Shown: piece by piece, positions 1 through 5,243 of the stretch
Layout of the letters: each line of letters begins with the position of its first letter
Position numbering within the stretch: position 1 is the first letter of the stretch
Assembly: GCA_001785175.1 (NCBI GenBank)
Contig: MFSY01000011.1
Location: 14,648-20,047 of the forward strand
DNA: 5,400 nt
Direction: 5' to 3'
DNA from: Candidatus Muproteobacteria bacterium RIFCSPHIGHO2_01_FULL_65_16
GTDB lineage: Bacteria > Pseudomonadota > Gammaproteobacteria > Acidiferrobacterales > Sulfurifustaceae
The notes under the pieces: model-generated
What the model saw: the letters and a program-made list of their open reading frames with translations, nothing else
The model's database searches: none
What the model was told of the DNA's origin: nothing
Position numbers and translations under genes: made by a program

Positions 1-1
1 G

Positions 2-994
2 GCCGCGGAGCAGGCCGCGCTCCCGCTGCTCGTGGTCAGCGACCTCAAGGTCCACTTCCCGATTCACAAAGGTCTGCTGCGCCGCGCCGCCGGGGCGGTG
101 CGGGCCGTGGACGGCGTGTCATTCGAAATCCCGCGCGCGCGGACGCTGGCGCTCGTGGGCGAATCGGGTTGCGGCAAGACCACGGTCGCCAAGGGCATCT
201 TGCAGTTGATCCGTCCGACCGCGGGCGGCGTGGTGTTCGATGGCAAGGAGTTGGCGACGCTCGCCGCACGGGAGCTCCGCCGGCTGCGGCGCGAGTTTCA
301 GGTGATCTTTCAGGACCCCTACGCCTCGCTCGACCCGCGCATGCAGGTGGGCGAGATCGTGGAGGAGGGCATGCGCGCCCAGGGCGTCGGCGGCGGCAAA
401 CAGGAGCGCGTGGCGAAGGTGGCGGAGATCCTGGCGCACGTCGGGCTTCCGCCCGAGGCGCGCGGCCGCTACCCGCACGAATTCTCCGGCGGTCAGCGCC
501 AGCGCATCTCGATCGCGCGCGCGCTCGCGGTCGGGCCCAGGCTGATCGTCTGCGACGAGCCCACGAGCGCGCTCGATGTCTCGGTGCAGGCGCAGATCCT
601 GAACCTGCTCAAGGGACTGCAGGACGAGCTCGGCCTGAGCTATCTCTTCATCACCCACAACATATCCATAGTGGAGTACCTCGCGCACGAGGTGGCGGTG
701 ATGTATCTCGGGCGCATCGTGGAGCGCGGCCCGGCGCCGGAAGTGCTCGCAAGCCCCAGGCATCCTTACACCCAGGCGCTGCTCGCCGCCATCCCCGCGC
801 TCGATCCCGCGGGCAAGCGGCCGGTGATCCGGTTCGCGGGCGACATCCCGTCGCCGAGCCGGCCGCCCGCGGGTTGTCACTTCCACCCGCGCTGCCCCAA
901 GGCGATGCCCGTGTGCCGCGAGATTTATCCGGGCGCGACCGATCTCGGCGCGTCGCACTCGACGTACTGCCATCTGTACGGCAAGCAAGGATAA
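2..994 (+). CDS. Opp/Dpp-family peptide ABC transporter ATP-binding protein (5' end outside window)
   Basis: This is a cytoplasmic ATPase that powers an inner-membrane importer of di/oligopeptides or nickel, normally paired with a second ATPase, two permeases and a periplasmic binding protein. The frame is open to the window edge. A GTG lies at base 32, but ten in-frame codons precede it and resemble the usual DppF/OppF N-terminus, so the true start is probably upstream. Numbering from the GTG, the Walker A motif GESGCGKTT is at 43-51, the Q-loop FQDPYASL at 93-100, the ABC signature FSGGQRQRIS at 151-160, Walker B with DEPTSALD at 175-182 and the H-loop His at 209. The C-terminal oligopeptide-transporter extension contains HPYTQALL and four cysteines (282, 288, 295, 313). 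The intact motifs indicate an active ATPase. This extension favours DppF/OppF over the tandem-domain YejF type, but the substrate cannot be read from this subunit. The gene converges on mltD. Confidence 0.93.
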   Translation, partial: AAEQAALPLLVVSDLKVHFPIHKGLLRRAAGAVRAVDGVSFEIPRARTLALVGESGCGKTTVAKGILQLIRPTAGGVVFDGKELATLAARELRRLRREFQVIFQDPYASLDPRMQVGEIVEEGMRAQGVGGGKQERVAKVAEILAHVGLPPEARGRYPHEFSGGQRQRISIARALAVGPRLIVCDEPTSALDVSVQAQILNLLKGLQDELGLSYLFITHNISIVEYLAHEVAVMYLGRIVERGPAPEVLASPRHPYTQALLAAIPALDPAGKRPVIRFAGDIPSPSRPPAGCHFHPRCPKAMPVCREIYPGATDLGASHSTYCHLYGKQG

Positions 995-997
995 ATT

Positions 998-1007
998 AGG
1001 ACTGAGG
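998..1007. repeat. Left 10-bp direct repeat flanking the hairpin element
   Basis: AGGACTGAGG here recurs exactly at 1176-1185. The right copy abuts the element's terminal inverted repeat, while the left copy is separated from it by two bases. This could be a target-site duplication. The local sequence (GGACTGAGGACT) is itself a short tandem motif, so chance or a low-complexity origin is possible. Confidence 0.5.
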
Positions 1008-1009
1008 AC

Positions 1010-1175
1010 TAACAGGTTGCTGAAAAAGTCCATCCAGGACTTTTTCAGCCACGCAAAGCAAAAATGTCATTTTTGCCTTGCTTCATTTTTCAAACACTTG
1101 CGTGTCTGAAAAACGGCGGTCGGTCCCTCGACCGCACGCAGGCTGCTGAAAAACGAGTTTTTCAGCAGCCTGCTA
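1010..1175. repeat. Hairpin-rich MITE-like repeat with terminal inverted repeats
   Basis: The two ends (1010-1030 and 1155-1175) are inverted repeats matching at 18 of 21 positions, with the core CAGGyTGCTGAAAAA. Inside are five consecutive stem-loops: 1019-1031/1037-1049 (13 bp perfect), 1053-1066/1068-1081 (one mismatch), 1086-1097/1102-1113 (one mismatch), 1116-1122/1129-1135, and 1138-1153/1158-1173 (16 bp perfect with a 4-nt loop). The 7-mer TGAAAAA occurs six times in alternating orientation. There is no credible ORF inside. A 10-bp direct repeat lies on either side. It could be a non-autonomous transposable element, an IS remnant or a structured REP-type repeat. No transposase is visible, so mobility is inferred. 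Confidence 0.72.
1138..1173. terminator. Perfect 16-bp hairpin between convergent genes, possible bidirectional terminator
   Basis: A GC-rich foot (GCAGGCTGC) continues into TGAAAAA and is mirrored after a 4-nt loop. Read on either strand, the stem carries an A/T tract on its loop side rather than a T-run after the stem, so it is not a textbook intrinsic terminator. Its position between the stops of the ABC gene (994) and mltD (1197), with another strong hairpin at 1019-1049, makes a role in separating the convergent transcripts plausible. Confidence 0.35.
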
Positions 1176-1185
1176 AGGACTGAGG
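1176..1185. repeat. Right 10-bp direct repeat flanking the hairpin element
   Basis: This is an exact second copy of AGGACTGAGG (first copy 998-1007), directly after the right terminal inverted repeat. Together the two copies bracket the 1010-1175 element, as a target duplication would. Confidence 0.5.
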
Positions 1186-1196
1186 GCGGGGTGAGG

Positions 1197-2588
1197 TTAG
1201 CTGCTCGGCATTCCGGGAGCAATCGCCGCCGCCGGCGCGCCCGTGGGCCAGATCCTGAGTTTCTGCCCCAGGCGCAGCACATCGCCGGGCTCGAGCAGAT
1301 TCCACTGCATCAACTGGTTGATCAGCACGTTGTAGCGCCGGGCGATGCCGGACAGGGTGTCACCGACGCGCACGTAATGGATGACGGCCCCCGGTTTGCC
1401 GGAGGCTTGGGGCGCCGGTTCCGGCGCGCGCCGGACGGCCGGCGTCAGCGTGCGGTGCGAGACGGGGATGATCAGGCCCTGACCGGTGCGCAGCATGTTG
1501 CCGCGCAGGTTGTTGGAGGTGCGGATGGAGTCAACCGTGACCCCGTAGCGGCGCGCGATCTCGAGCAGGGTGTCGCCGCGCCTGACCTCGTGGCCGCGCC
1601 ACTGGACGCGCTCCGCTTCCGGCAGATTGTTCAGCCCCGCGACGAAGGCGTCCTTCTTGGCGACCGGGATCAGCAGGTGGTGCGGGCCCTCGGGGTCGGT
1701 GGCCCAGCGGTTGAAGCCGGGGTTGATGCTCTGCAGGTCGCCGATGTCGAGCTCGGTCAGGCGCGCCACCACGCCGAGATCAATCTGCGAGCCGGTGTCC
1801 ACGCTCGCGAAGAAGGGTTCGTTCGGGATCTGGGCCAGCTGCACGCCGTACTTCTCGGGGTCGGCCACGATATTCGCCATGGCCATCAGCTTCGGCACGT
1901 AGTTGCGCGTCTCGCGCTTGACCTTCAGGCTCTGGTAGTCGGCCGGCAGCCCCTTGCGGCGGTTGTATTCGAGCGCGCGCATGATCCTGCCCTCGCCGGC
2001 GTTGTAGGCCGCGAGCGCCAGGTGCCAGTCGCCGTTGAAATCGGCGGCCAGTTTTTCCAGGTAATCGAGCGCCGCCCGGGTCGAGGCCTGGATGTCGCGC
2101 CGCCCGTCGTACCACCAGTTGTTCTTCAGCCCGTAGAGCCGGCCGGTGGGCGCGATGAACTGCCACAGCCCCACGGCGCGGGCGCGCGAGGCGGCGTATG
2201 GCTGATAGGCGCTCTCGATCGCCGGCAGCAGCGCGAGCTCGGTCGGCAGGCCGCGCTTCTCGATCTCATCCACGATGTAATAGAGGTACATGCGGGCCCG
2301 CTCCATCATGCGGGCCATGTATTCGGGGTTGTTCGCGAACCACTGCTCGTGCAGCGCGACCGCCCGGCCCTCCAGCCGCGGCATGGCGTAGCCGGCGCGG
2401 ATGCGGTTCCAGATGTCGCTGTACTCCCGGGGTTCGCCGCCGCGGCCGGTCGGGGACGCGGACGCCTTGGCGGCGCCGGCGGCGGTCGCGGCGGTTTGCG
2501 TGGATTCAGGGGTGAGTGCGGCGCATCCCGCGAGCAGCAGCGGGAAGAGCGCATGCAGGACCTGCTTCTTGTTTCTTCTCCGATCCAT
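1197..2588 (-). CDS. mltD: Membrane-bound lytic murein transglycosylase D, lipoprotein with two LysM domains
   Basis: The enzyme cleaves the MurNAc-GlcNAc bond of peptidoglycan with formation of 1,6-anhydro-MurNAc, acting in the periplasm from the outer membrane. The 463-residue product begins with a basic n-region (MDRRRNKK), a hydrophobic stretch and a lipobox LAGC, giving lipidated Cys22. A low-complexity linker (about 23-52) follows. The SLT catalytic domain spans about 110-250, with the putative catalytic Glu125 in LLPAIES, GLWQF at 140-144 and AYNAGEG at 194-200. Two LysM peptidoglycan-binding modules lie at about 331-376 and 402-447, each with a (R/V)GDTL core. The ATG at 2588 is chosen because it supplies the positively charged start of the signal peptide; no other in-frame Met precedes the lipobox. 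No Shine-Dalgarno is visible. The gene lies 61 bp downstream of gloB on the same strand, the conserved gammaproteobacterial arrangement. Confidence 0.95.
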   Translation of the reverse strand: MDRRRNKKQVLHALFPLLLAGCAALTPESTQTAATAAGAAKASASPTGRGGEPREYSDIWNRIRAGYAMPRLEGRAVALHEQWFANNPEYMARMMERARMYLYYIVDEIEKRGLPTELALLPAIESAYQPYAASRARAVGLWQFIAPTGRLYGLKNNWWYDGRRDIQASTRAALDYLEKLAADFNGDWHLALAAYNAGEGRIMRALEYNRRKGLPADYQSLKVKRETRNYVPKLMAMANIVADPEKYGVQLAQIPNEPFFASVDTGSQIDLGVVARLTELDIGDLQSINPGFNRWATDPEGPHHLLIPVAKKDAFVAGLNNLPEAERVQWRGHEVRRGDTLLEIARRYGVTVDSIRTSNNLRGNMLRTGQGLIIPVSHRTLTPAVRRAPEPAPQASGKPGAVIHYVRVGDTLSGIARRYNVLINQLMQWNLLEPGDVLRLGQKLRIWPTGAPAAAIAPGMPSS

Positions 2589-2596
2589 GCATGTGA

Positions 2597-2625
2597 ATGG
2601 TAGGAAGAAGCGCGCCCGAGGTCAA
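2597..2625 (-). promoter_or_regulatory. Candidate sigma-70 promoter for mltD, giving a near-leaderless mRNA
   Basis: On the minus strand TTGACC (2620-2625) matches five of six bases of the -35 consensus. It is followed by exactly 17 bp and TACCAT (2597-2602), four of six of the -10. Only eight bases separate the -10 from the mltD ATG, so transcription would begin at or next to the start codon. This agrees with the lack of a ribosome-binding site. It is a match by eye and unproven. Confidence 0.4.
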
Positions 2626-2649
2626 CCTTTAACCGGCGAACGGCGGCTG

Positions 2650-3417
2650 TCAGCCGCGAAATTCATCCTTCCATCGACGCAGCGCGGCGAACACGGCGGC
2701 CTCAGAATTCAACCTGCCGCCTGTGTGGTCTTCGGCCGCGCGCCGTACCGCCGGCACGCCGGCGCGCAGGAACGGATTGACGCGTCGCTCAAGGCCGATG
2801 GACGATGGCAGCGTCGGCAGGTTGCGCGCGCGCAGCGCCGCGGCCTTTTCCAGGTAGTCGCGGACCTGCGCGTTGTCCGGTTCGACCGCGGCGGCGAAGC
2901 GCAGATTGGCCAGCGTGTATTCGTGGCCGCAGTACACCGCGGTCGCCTCCGGCAGCGCCGCGAGCCGCATGAGCGCGGCGTGCAGCTGCTCCGCCGCGCC
3001 CTCGAACAGCCGGCCGCAGCCGGCGGAGAACAGCGTGTCGCCGCAGAAGAGCAGGCCGCCGCCGTGATAGGCGATGTGCCCCGCGGTGTGGCCGGGGATG
3101 TCGAGCACGTCGAGCGCAAGCCCGGGCAGCGCCACGCGGTCGCCCTCCTTGAGGGGATGGGTGAGGGCCGGGATGCGCTCGCGCGCCGGGCCGTAGACCG
3201 GCACGGAATACCGCGCCGCGAGCTCCGCCACGCCGCCCGTGTGATCGCCGTGGTGATGGGTGCAGAGGATCGCCGCCGGCGTCAGGCGCAGGTGCGCCAG
3301 CGCCGCCAGCACCGGGGCCGCCTCCCCGGGGTCCACGACCGCCGCCCGGGCGGCATCCACGCGGATCAGCCAGACATAGTTGTCCTCGAGCGCGCGGACG
3401 TGTAAAACATTCACCAT
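2650..3417 (-). CDS. gloB: Hydroxyacylglutathione hydrolase (glyoxalase II)
   Basis: This enzyme hydrolyses S-D-lactoylglutathione to D-lactate and glutathione, the second step of cytoplasmic methylglyoxal detoxification. The 255-residue product has the metallo-beta-lactamase fold. The metal ligands are in THHHGDH (His54, His56, Asp58, His59), His110 in IPGHTAGH, the bridging Asp127 in CGDTLF and His165 in CGHEYT. The glyoxalase II C-terminal domain carries the substrate-contact region RRVNPFLR (211-218), which separates it from other members of the superfamily. Length and spacing match the family. The ATG at 3417 is preferred: an upstream TTG at 3453 would add 12 unconserved residues and overlap the divergent yafS start. 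Downstream lies mltD in the same direction; upstream, 35 bp away, yafS diverges. No clear Shine-Dalgarno precedes the start. Confidence 0.95.
   Translation of the reverse strand: MVNVLHVRALEDNYVWLIRVDAARAAVVDPGEAAPVLAALAHLRLTPAAILCTHHHGDHTGGVAELAARYSVPVYGPARERIPALTHPLKEGDRVALPGLALDVLDIPGHTAGHIAYHGGGLLFCGDTLFSAGCGRLFEGAAEQLHAALMRLAALPEATAVYCGHEYTLANLRFAAAVEPDNAQVRDYLEKAAALRARNLPTLPSSIGLERRVNPFLRAGVPAVRRAAEDHTGGRLNSEAAVFAALRRWKDEFRG
3380..3408 (+). promoter_or_regulatory. Candidate promoter for yafS inside the gloB 5' coding end
   Basis: TTGTCC (3380-3385) and TAAAAC (3403-3408) are 17 bp apart, each matching four of six consensus bases. Transcription would start near 3415 and give a leader of roughly 38 nt containing the strong Shine-Dalgarno before yafS. 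It lies within the first codons of the divergent gloB, so the two promoters would overlap. Confidence 0.3.
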
Positions 3418-3424
3418 GCCGCCA

Positions 3425-3453
3425 AGTTTGAAAGGCTTAAGGAGGGGCGTCAA
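3425..3453 (-). promoter_or_regulatory. Weak candidate promoter for gloB
   Basis: On the minus strand TTGACG (3448-3453, five of six of the -35) is followed after 17 bp by CAAACT (3425-3430, only three of six of the -10), seven bases before the gloB ATG. The layout mirrors the mltD candidate, but the poor -10 makes this a low-confidence call. Confidence 0.2.
3439..3447 (+). promoter_or_regulatory. Strong Shine-Dalgarno site for yafS
   Basis: The purine-rich AAGGAGGGG is five bases before the ATG at 3453 and fixes that start. It is the clearest ribosome-binding site in the window, in contrast to gloB, mltD and rnhA. Confidence 0.8.
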
Positions 3454-4226
3454 TGCGTGACGCCCGGACCGCGCCGCAACGGCGCCGCGAGCTGTGCGCC
3501 TGGTTCGACACGCCGCTCGGGCGCTCGCTCCAGGCGCTCGAGGCCAACCGCCTGCGCGATGTCCTGCCCGGGCTTTACGGCACCGCGGCGGTTCAGCTCG
3601 GGCGCCTCGGCCGGCACGACATGCTCGACGCCAGCGCCGCGCCCACGCGCATCCTGCTCGATCTGCCGGGTGAGCCCAACGGCGTCATGGTGCACGGCGT
3701 TCCCGAGGCGCTGCCGTTCGACGCCAGGAGCGTGGATGTCATGTTGCTGCCGCACACCCTCGATTTCAGCGCCGATCCGCATCAGGTGTTGCGCGAGGTC
3801 AGCCGCGTGCTGCGGCCGGAGGGGCACGTGGTGATCCTGGGCTTCAATCCCGTGAGCCTGTGGGGATTCCGGCGGCTGTTCGCGCGCCGCCCGCTGACGG
3901 CGCCGTGGTGCGGGAAATTCTTCCGGCTCGCGCGCCTCAAGGACTGGCTGGCGCTGCTCGACTTCGAGGTCACCCAGGGCGCGATGTTTTACTATCGCCC
4001 GCCGGTTCAGCGCGAATCGGTCCTGGACCGGCTGTATTTTCTCGACAAGATGGGCGACCGCTGGTGGCCGCTGATGGCGGCGGTGTATGCGGTGGTGGCG
4101 AAGAAGCGCGTCGTCGGCGTCACGCCGCTGCCGCTGAAATGGAAGAAGAGACGCCTGGTCGTGCCGGCCGTCACCGAGCCCGCGGCGCGCGGCATGGTGC
4201 TGCCGTTCAAGCGCCGGATTTCCTAA
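3453..4226 (+). CDS. yafS: YafS-type class I SAM-dependent methyltransferase
   Basis: This is a predicted cytoplasmic methyltransferase of 257 residues with unknown acceptor. The recognisable Methyltransf_11-like core is EALPFDARSVDVMLLPHTL (85-103), corresponding to the motif II/III region, followed by DPHQVLREVSRVLRPEGHVV (108-127) and a strand ending GFNP (130-133), typical of the motif after the SAM pocket. The glycine-rich SAM-binding motif I (DxGxGxG) is not apparent in the N-terminal 80 residues; the nearest glycine stretch is QLGRLGRH (48-55). I believe this degeneracy is usual for the family placed beside gloB, but could not check it. The C-terminus is basic (KWKKRR at 229-234). Assignment rests largely on the gloB-yafS-rnhA gene order plus the methyltransferase core. 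The start is set by the Shine-Dalgarno at 3439-3447. The first residues diverge from gloB over a 35-bp gap. Confidence 0.82.
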   Translation: MRDARTAPQRRRELCAWFDTPLGRSLQALEANRLRDVLPGLYGTAAVQLGRLGRHDMLDASAAPTRILLDLPGEPNGVMVHGVPEALPFDARSVDVMLLPHTLDFSADPHQVLREVSRVLRPEGHVVILGFNPVSLWGFRRLFARRPLTAPWCGKFFRLARLKDWLALLDFEVTQGAMFYYRPPVQRESVLDRLYFLDKMGDRWWPLMAAVYAVVAKKRVVGVTPLPLKWKKRRLVVPAVTEPAARGMVLPFKRRIS

Positions 4227-4254
4227 GGAAATTCTGATTTGTATGATTATTCGA

Positions 4255-4322
4255 CGCAAAGGCGCGGAGACGCAGAGAACACCAAATGGATAGTCAAACA
4301 GAAAAATCTCCGCGCCTTTGCG
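4255..4322. repeat. Inverted repeat of a dispersed repeat family in the rnhA leader
   Basis: CGCAAAGGCGCGGAGA (4255-4270) is perfectly inverted at 4307-4322, a 16-bp stem around a 36-nt AT-richer loop. Purine-rich phased units of the type gACGCAAAGGCGCGGAGACGC continue outside the stem on both arms (for example at 4323-4332). This resembles a repeat type scattered through many environmental bacterial and archaeal genomes. It fills most of the 138 bp between yafS and the rnhA start and remains open in the rnhA frame. Confidence 0.7.
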
Positions 4323-4364
4323 CCTCCGCGTCAAGAACTCATAAATCAGCGGTTCTCTAAGACA

Positions 4365-4802
4365 TTGGACAAGGTTGCTATCTACACCGACGGCGCCTGC
4401 CGCGGCAACCCCGGCCCCGGCGGCTGGGGCGCGATCCTGCTTAAGGACGAGCACGAGAAAGAACTCTACGGCGCGGAACGCGAGACCACGAACAACCGCA
4501 TGGAGCTGATGGCCGCGATCCAGGCGCTCGAGGCGCTCAAGCGCCCGTGCGACGTGACGCTCACCACGGACTCGCAGTACGTGAAGAAAGGCATCACCGA
4601 ATGGCTCGATAACTGGAAGCGCCGCGGCTGGAAAACGGCGGACAAGAAGCCGGTGAAGAATCAGGATTTATGGCAGCGCCTGGAGCAGGCGACGCATCGC
4701 CACAAGATTCACTGGAAATGGATCAAGGGCCACGCCGGGCATACGGAAAACGAGCGCGCCGATCAGCTGGCCAATCGGGCGATAGAGGAGATGCTGGCGT
4801 GA
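4365..4802 (+). CDS. rnhA: Ribonuclease HI
   Basis: RNase HI cuts the RNA strand of RNA:DNA hybrids, clearing R-loops and Okazaki primers in the cytoplasm. From the TTG at 4365 the product is 145 residues (E. coli has 155; short C-termini are common). Catalytic residues are all present: Asp9 in [14 protein letters not shown], Glu47 in [11 protein letters not shown], Asp69 in TTDSQYV, His123 in KGHAGH and Asp133 in ERADQLA. The basic handle for hybrid binding, [15 protein letters not shown], is at 84-98. The frame stays open upstream to a TTG at 4239, which would add 42 residues encoded mostly by a dispersed repeat. Those residues resemble no RNase H N-terminus, so the shorter form is preferred. 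However, 4365 has no good Shine-Dalgarno, whereas AAGGA (4225-4229) precedes 4239. The start is therefore unsettled although the gene is certain. It lies codirectionally downstream of yafS. Confidence 0.95.
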   Translation: MDKVAIYTDGACRGNPGPGGWGAILLKDEHEKELYGAERETTNNRMELMAAIQALEALKRPCDVTLTTDSQYVKKGITEWLDNWKRRGWKTADKKPVKNQDLWQRLEQATHRHKIHWKWIKGHAGHTENERADQLANRAIEEMLA

Positions 4803-4821
4803 ATTCCTCTTTCGAAACCGC

Positions 4822-4848
4822 TGTCATTCCGGCGGAAGCCTAATCCAG
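4822..4848. repeat. Degenerate REP-like palindrome copy
   Basis: The string TGTCATTCCGGCGGAAGCC followed by TAATCCAG resembles the widespread GTCATTCCGGCGAAAGCCGGAATCCAG class of palindromic repeats. Its right arm has lost pairing (GCCTAAT in place of GCCGGAAT), so it is a decayed copy. It lies 20 bp after the rnhA stop. Confidence 0.6.
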
Positions 4849-4853
4849 TCATG

Positions 4854-4882
4854 TCGTCACCCCGGCGAAAGCCGGGGTCCAG
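4854..4882. repeat. Intact REP-like palindrome with GAAA loop
   Basis: ACCCCGGC (4859-4866) pairs with GCCGGGGT (4871-4878) around the tetraloop GAAA, followed by the family tail CCAGG. It is a second, better preserved member of the same repeat class as 4822-4848 in the same orientation. As RNA it would form a very stable GNRA-capped hairpin and could stop or protect the rnhA transcript. Confidence 0.75.
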
Positions 4883-5153
4883 GAAGTAAATCAATCGAGC
4901 GGCCTACGGCCGCGCACGCGTGAGTGCGGGACGCTCCGCCGTCCCGTTCGGCCAGCCGGCCGTTTCTGCCTTTTTCCTGAAGGTAGGCCGCGATATCCTC
5001 GGCTGTATGCTCGGCCAGGCGCCGTCCGGAATGCGCCTTGATATATGCCTCGGCGTGCCTGACGTGCCACCGGACGGTGGCCGGTTTCAGGCTATAAGCC
5101 TTTGTCTTTTCGATGAAGTTTTCCCAGAACCGGGAGACGGGGTCGTGCGGCAT
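4857..5153 (-). pseudogene. Truncated tyrosine recombinase (integron-integrase-like), N-terminal domain only
   Basis: The frame starts with ATG at 5153, behind AAGGA (5161-5165) at 7-nt spacing. Residues 1-67 look like the N-terminal SAM-like core-binding domain of integron-type integrases: DPVSRFWENFIEKTKAY (4-20), RWHVRHAEAYIKAH (28-41), LAEHTAEDIAAYLQEKGRN (46-64). Similarity ends at about residue 67-69 (near base 4947-4953). The remaining 30 codons are read through the palindromic repeat cluster and mean nothing. The catalytic domain with its Arg-His-Arg-Tyr residues is missing entirely, since a complete integrase of this kind exceeds 300 residues. It cannot recombine DNA. The remnant points its lost 3' end toward rnhA, so an event between the two genes removed the rest. 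IntI-like assignment is from recalled similarity; a generic phage-type integrase is possible. Confidence 0.65.
4899..4946. repeat. Cluster of GC-rich stem-loops abutting the integrase remnant
   Basis: Three adjoining small stems are present: GCGGCC (4899-4904)/GGCCGC (4908-4913), CGCAC (4913-4917)/GTGCG (4924-4928), and CGGGACG (4927-4933)/CGTCCCG (4940-4946). The second shares boundary bases with its neighbours, so not all can form at once. The last stem ends within a few bases of the point where integrase similarity is lost. It may be one composite repeat unit that was the recombination junction. Confidence 0.5.
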
Positions 5154-5189
5154 GGTGCTATCCTTAGCGTGGTATGCGGGGGGGCGGTC

Positions 5190-5218
5190 TTTTTATTGTG
5201 CGGGGTAGTATGTGGCAA
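5190..5218 (-). promoter_or_regulatory. Candidate promoter of the integrase remnant
   Basis: On the minus strand TTGCCA (5213-5218, five of six of the -35) is followed by 17 bp and TAAAAA (5190-5195, four of six of the -10), about 36 bp before the ATG at 5153. Together with the good Shine-Dalgarno it suggests the 5' control region of the integrase is intact although the gene is not. No LexA-type CTGT-N8-ACAG box is visible. Confidence 0.4.
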
Positions 5219-5243
5219 GACGCAGAAGCTGGCAAACCGGAAT

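Noticed and set aside
119..1033. Long minus-strand reading frame (304 codons) opposite the ABC ATPase
   Set aside because: It is antisense to a gene with all ABC motifs; its product is Arg/His/Ala-rich with no domain, as expected from GC-rich antisense frames.
1010..1175. CRISPR array or attC cluster as an explanation for the repeated motif
   Set aside because: The copies alternate in orientation, have no uniform spacers and form adjacent hairpins, unlike CRISPR repeats; no integron core sites are present.
1067..1282. 71-codon minus-strand frame over the hairpin element and the mltD end
   Set aside because: It spans repeat arms and the 3' end of mltD in another frame; there is no Shine-Dalgarno and no similarity.
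1191..2603. 470-codon plus-strand frame opposite mltD
   Set aside because: The minus-strand frame encodes a complete lipoprotein with SLT and LysM domains; the plus-strand product has no recognisable motif and reads as a shadow.
3418..3453. Upstream TTG start for gloB at 3453
   Set aside because: It would add 12 residues not typical of glyoxalase II and overlap the yafS start codon; the ATG at 3417 gives the normal length and N-terminus.
4243..4293. Short ORF from ATG 4243 behind the AAGGA at 4225-4229
   Set aside because: Only 16 codons, encoded by the dispersed repeat and out of frame with rnhA; probably incidental, though it could compete with rnhA initiation.
3450..4454. 334-codon minus-strand frame across yafS and the rnhA start
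   Set aside because: It crosses two genes and a repeat, and is compositionally an antisense artefact.
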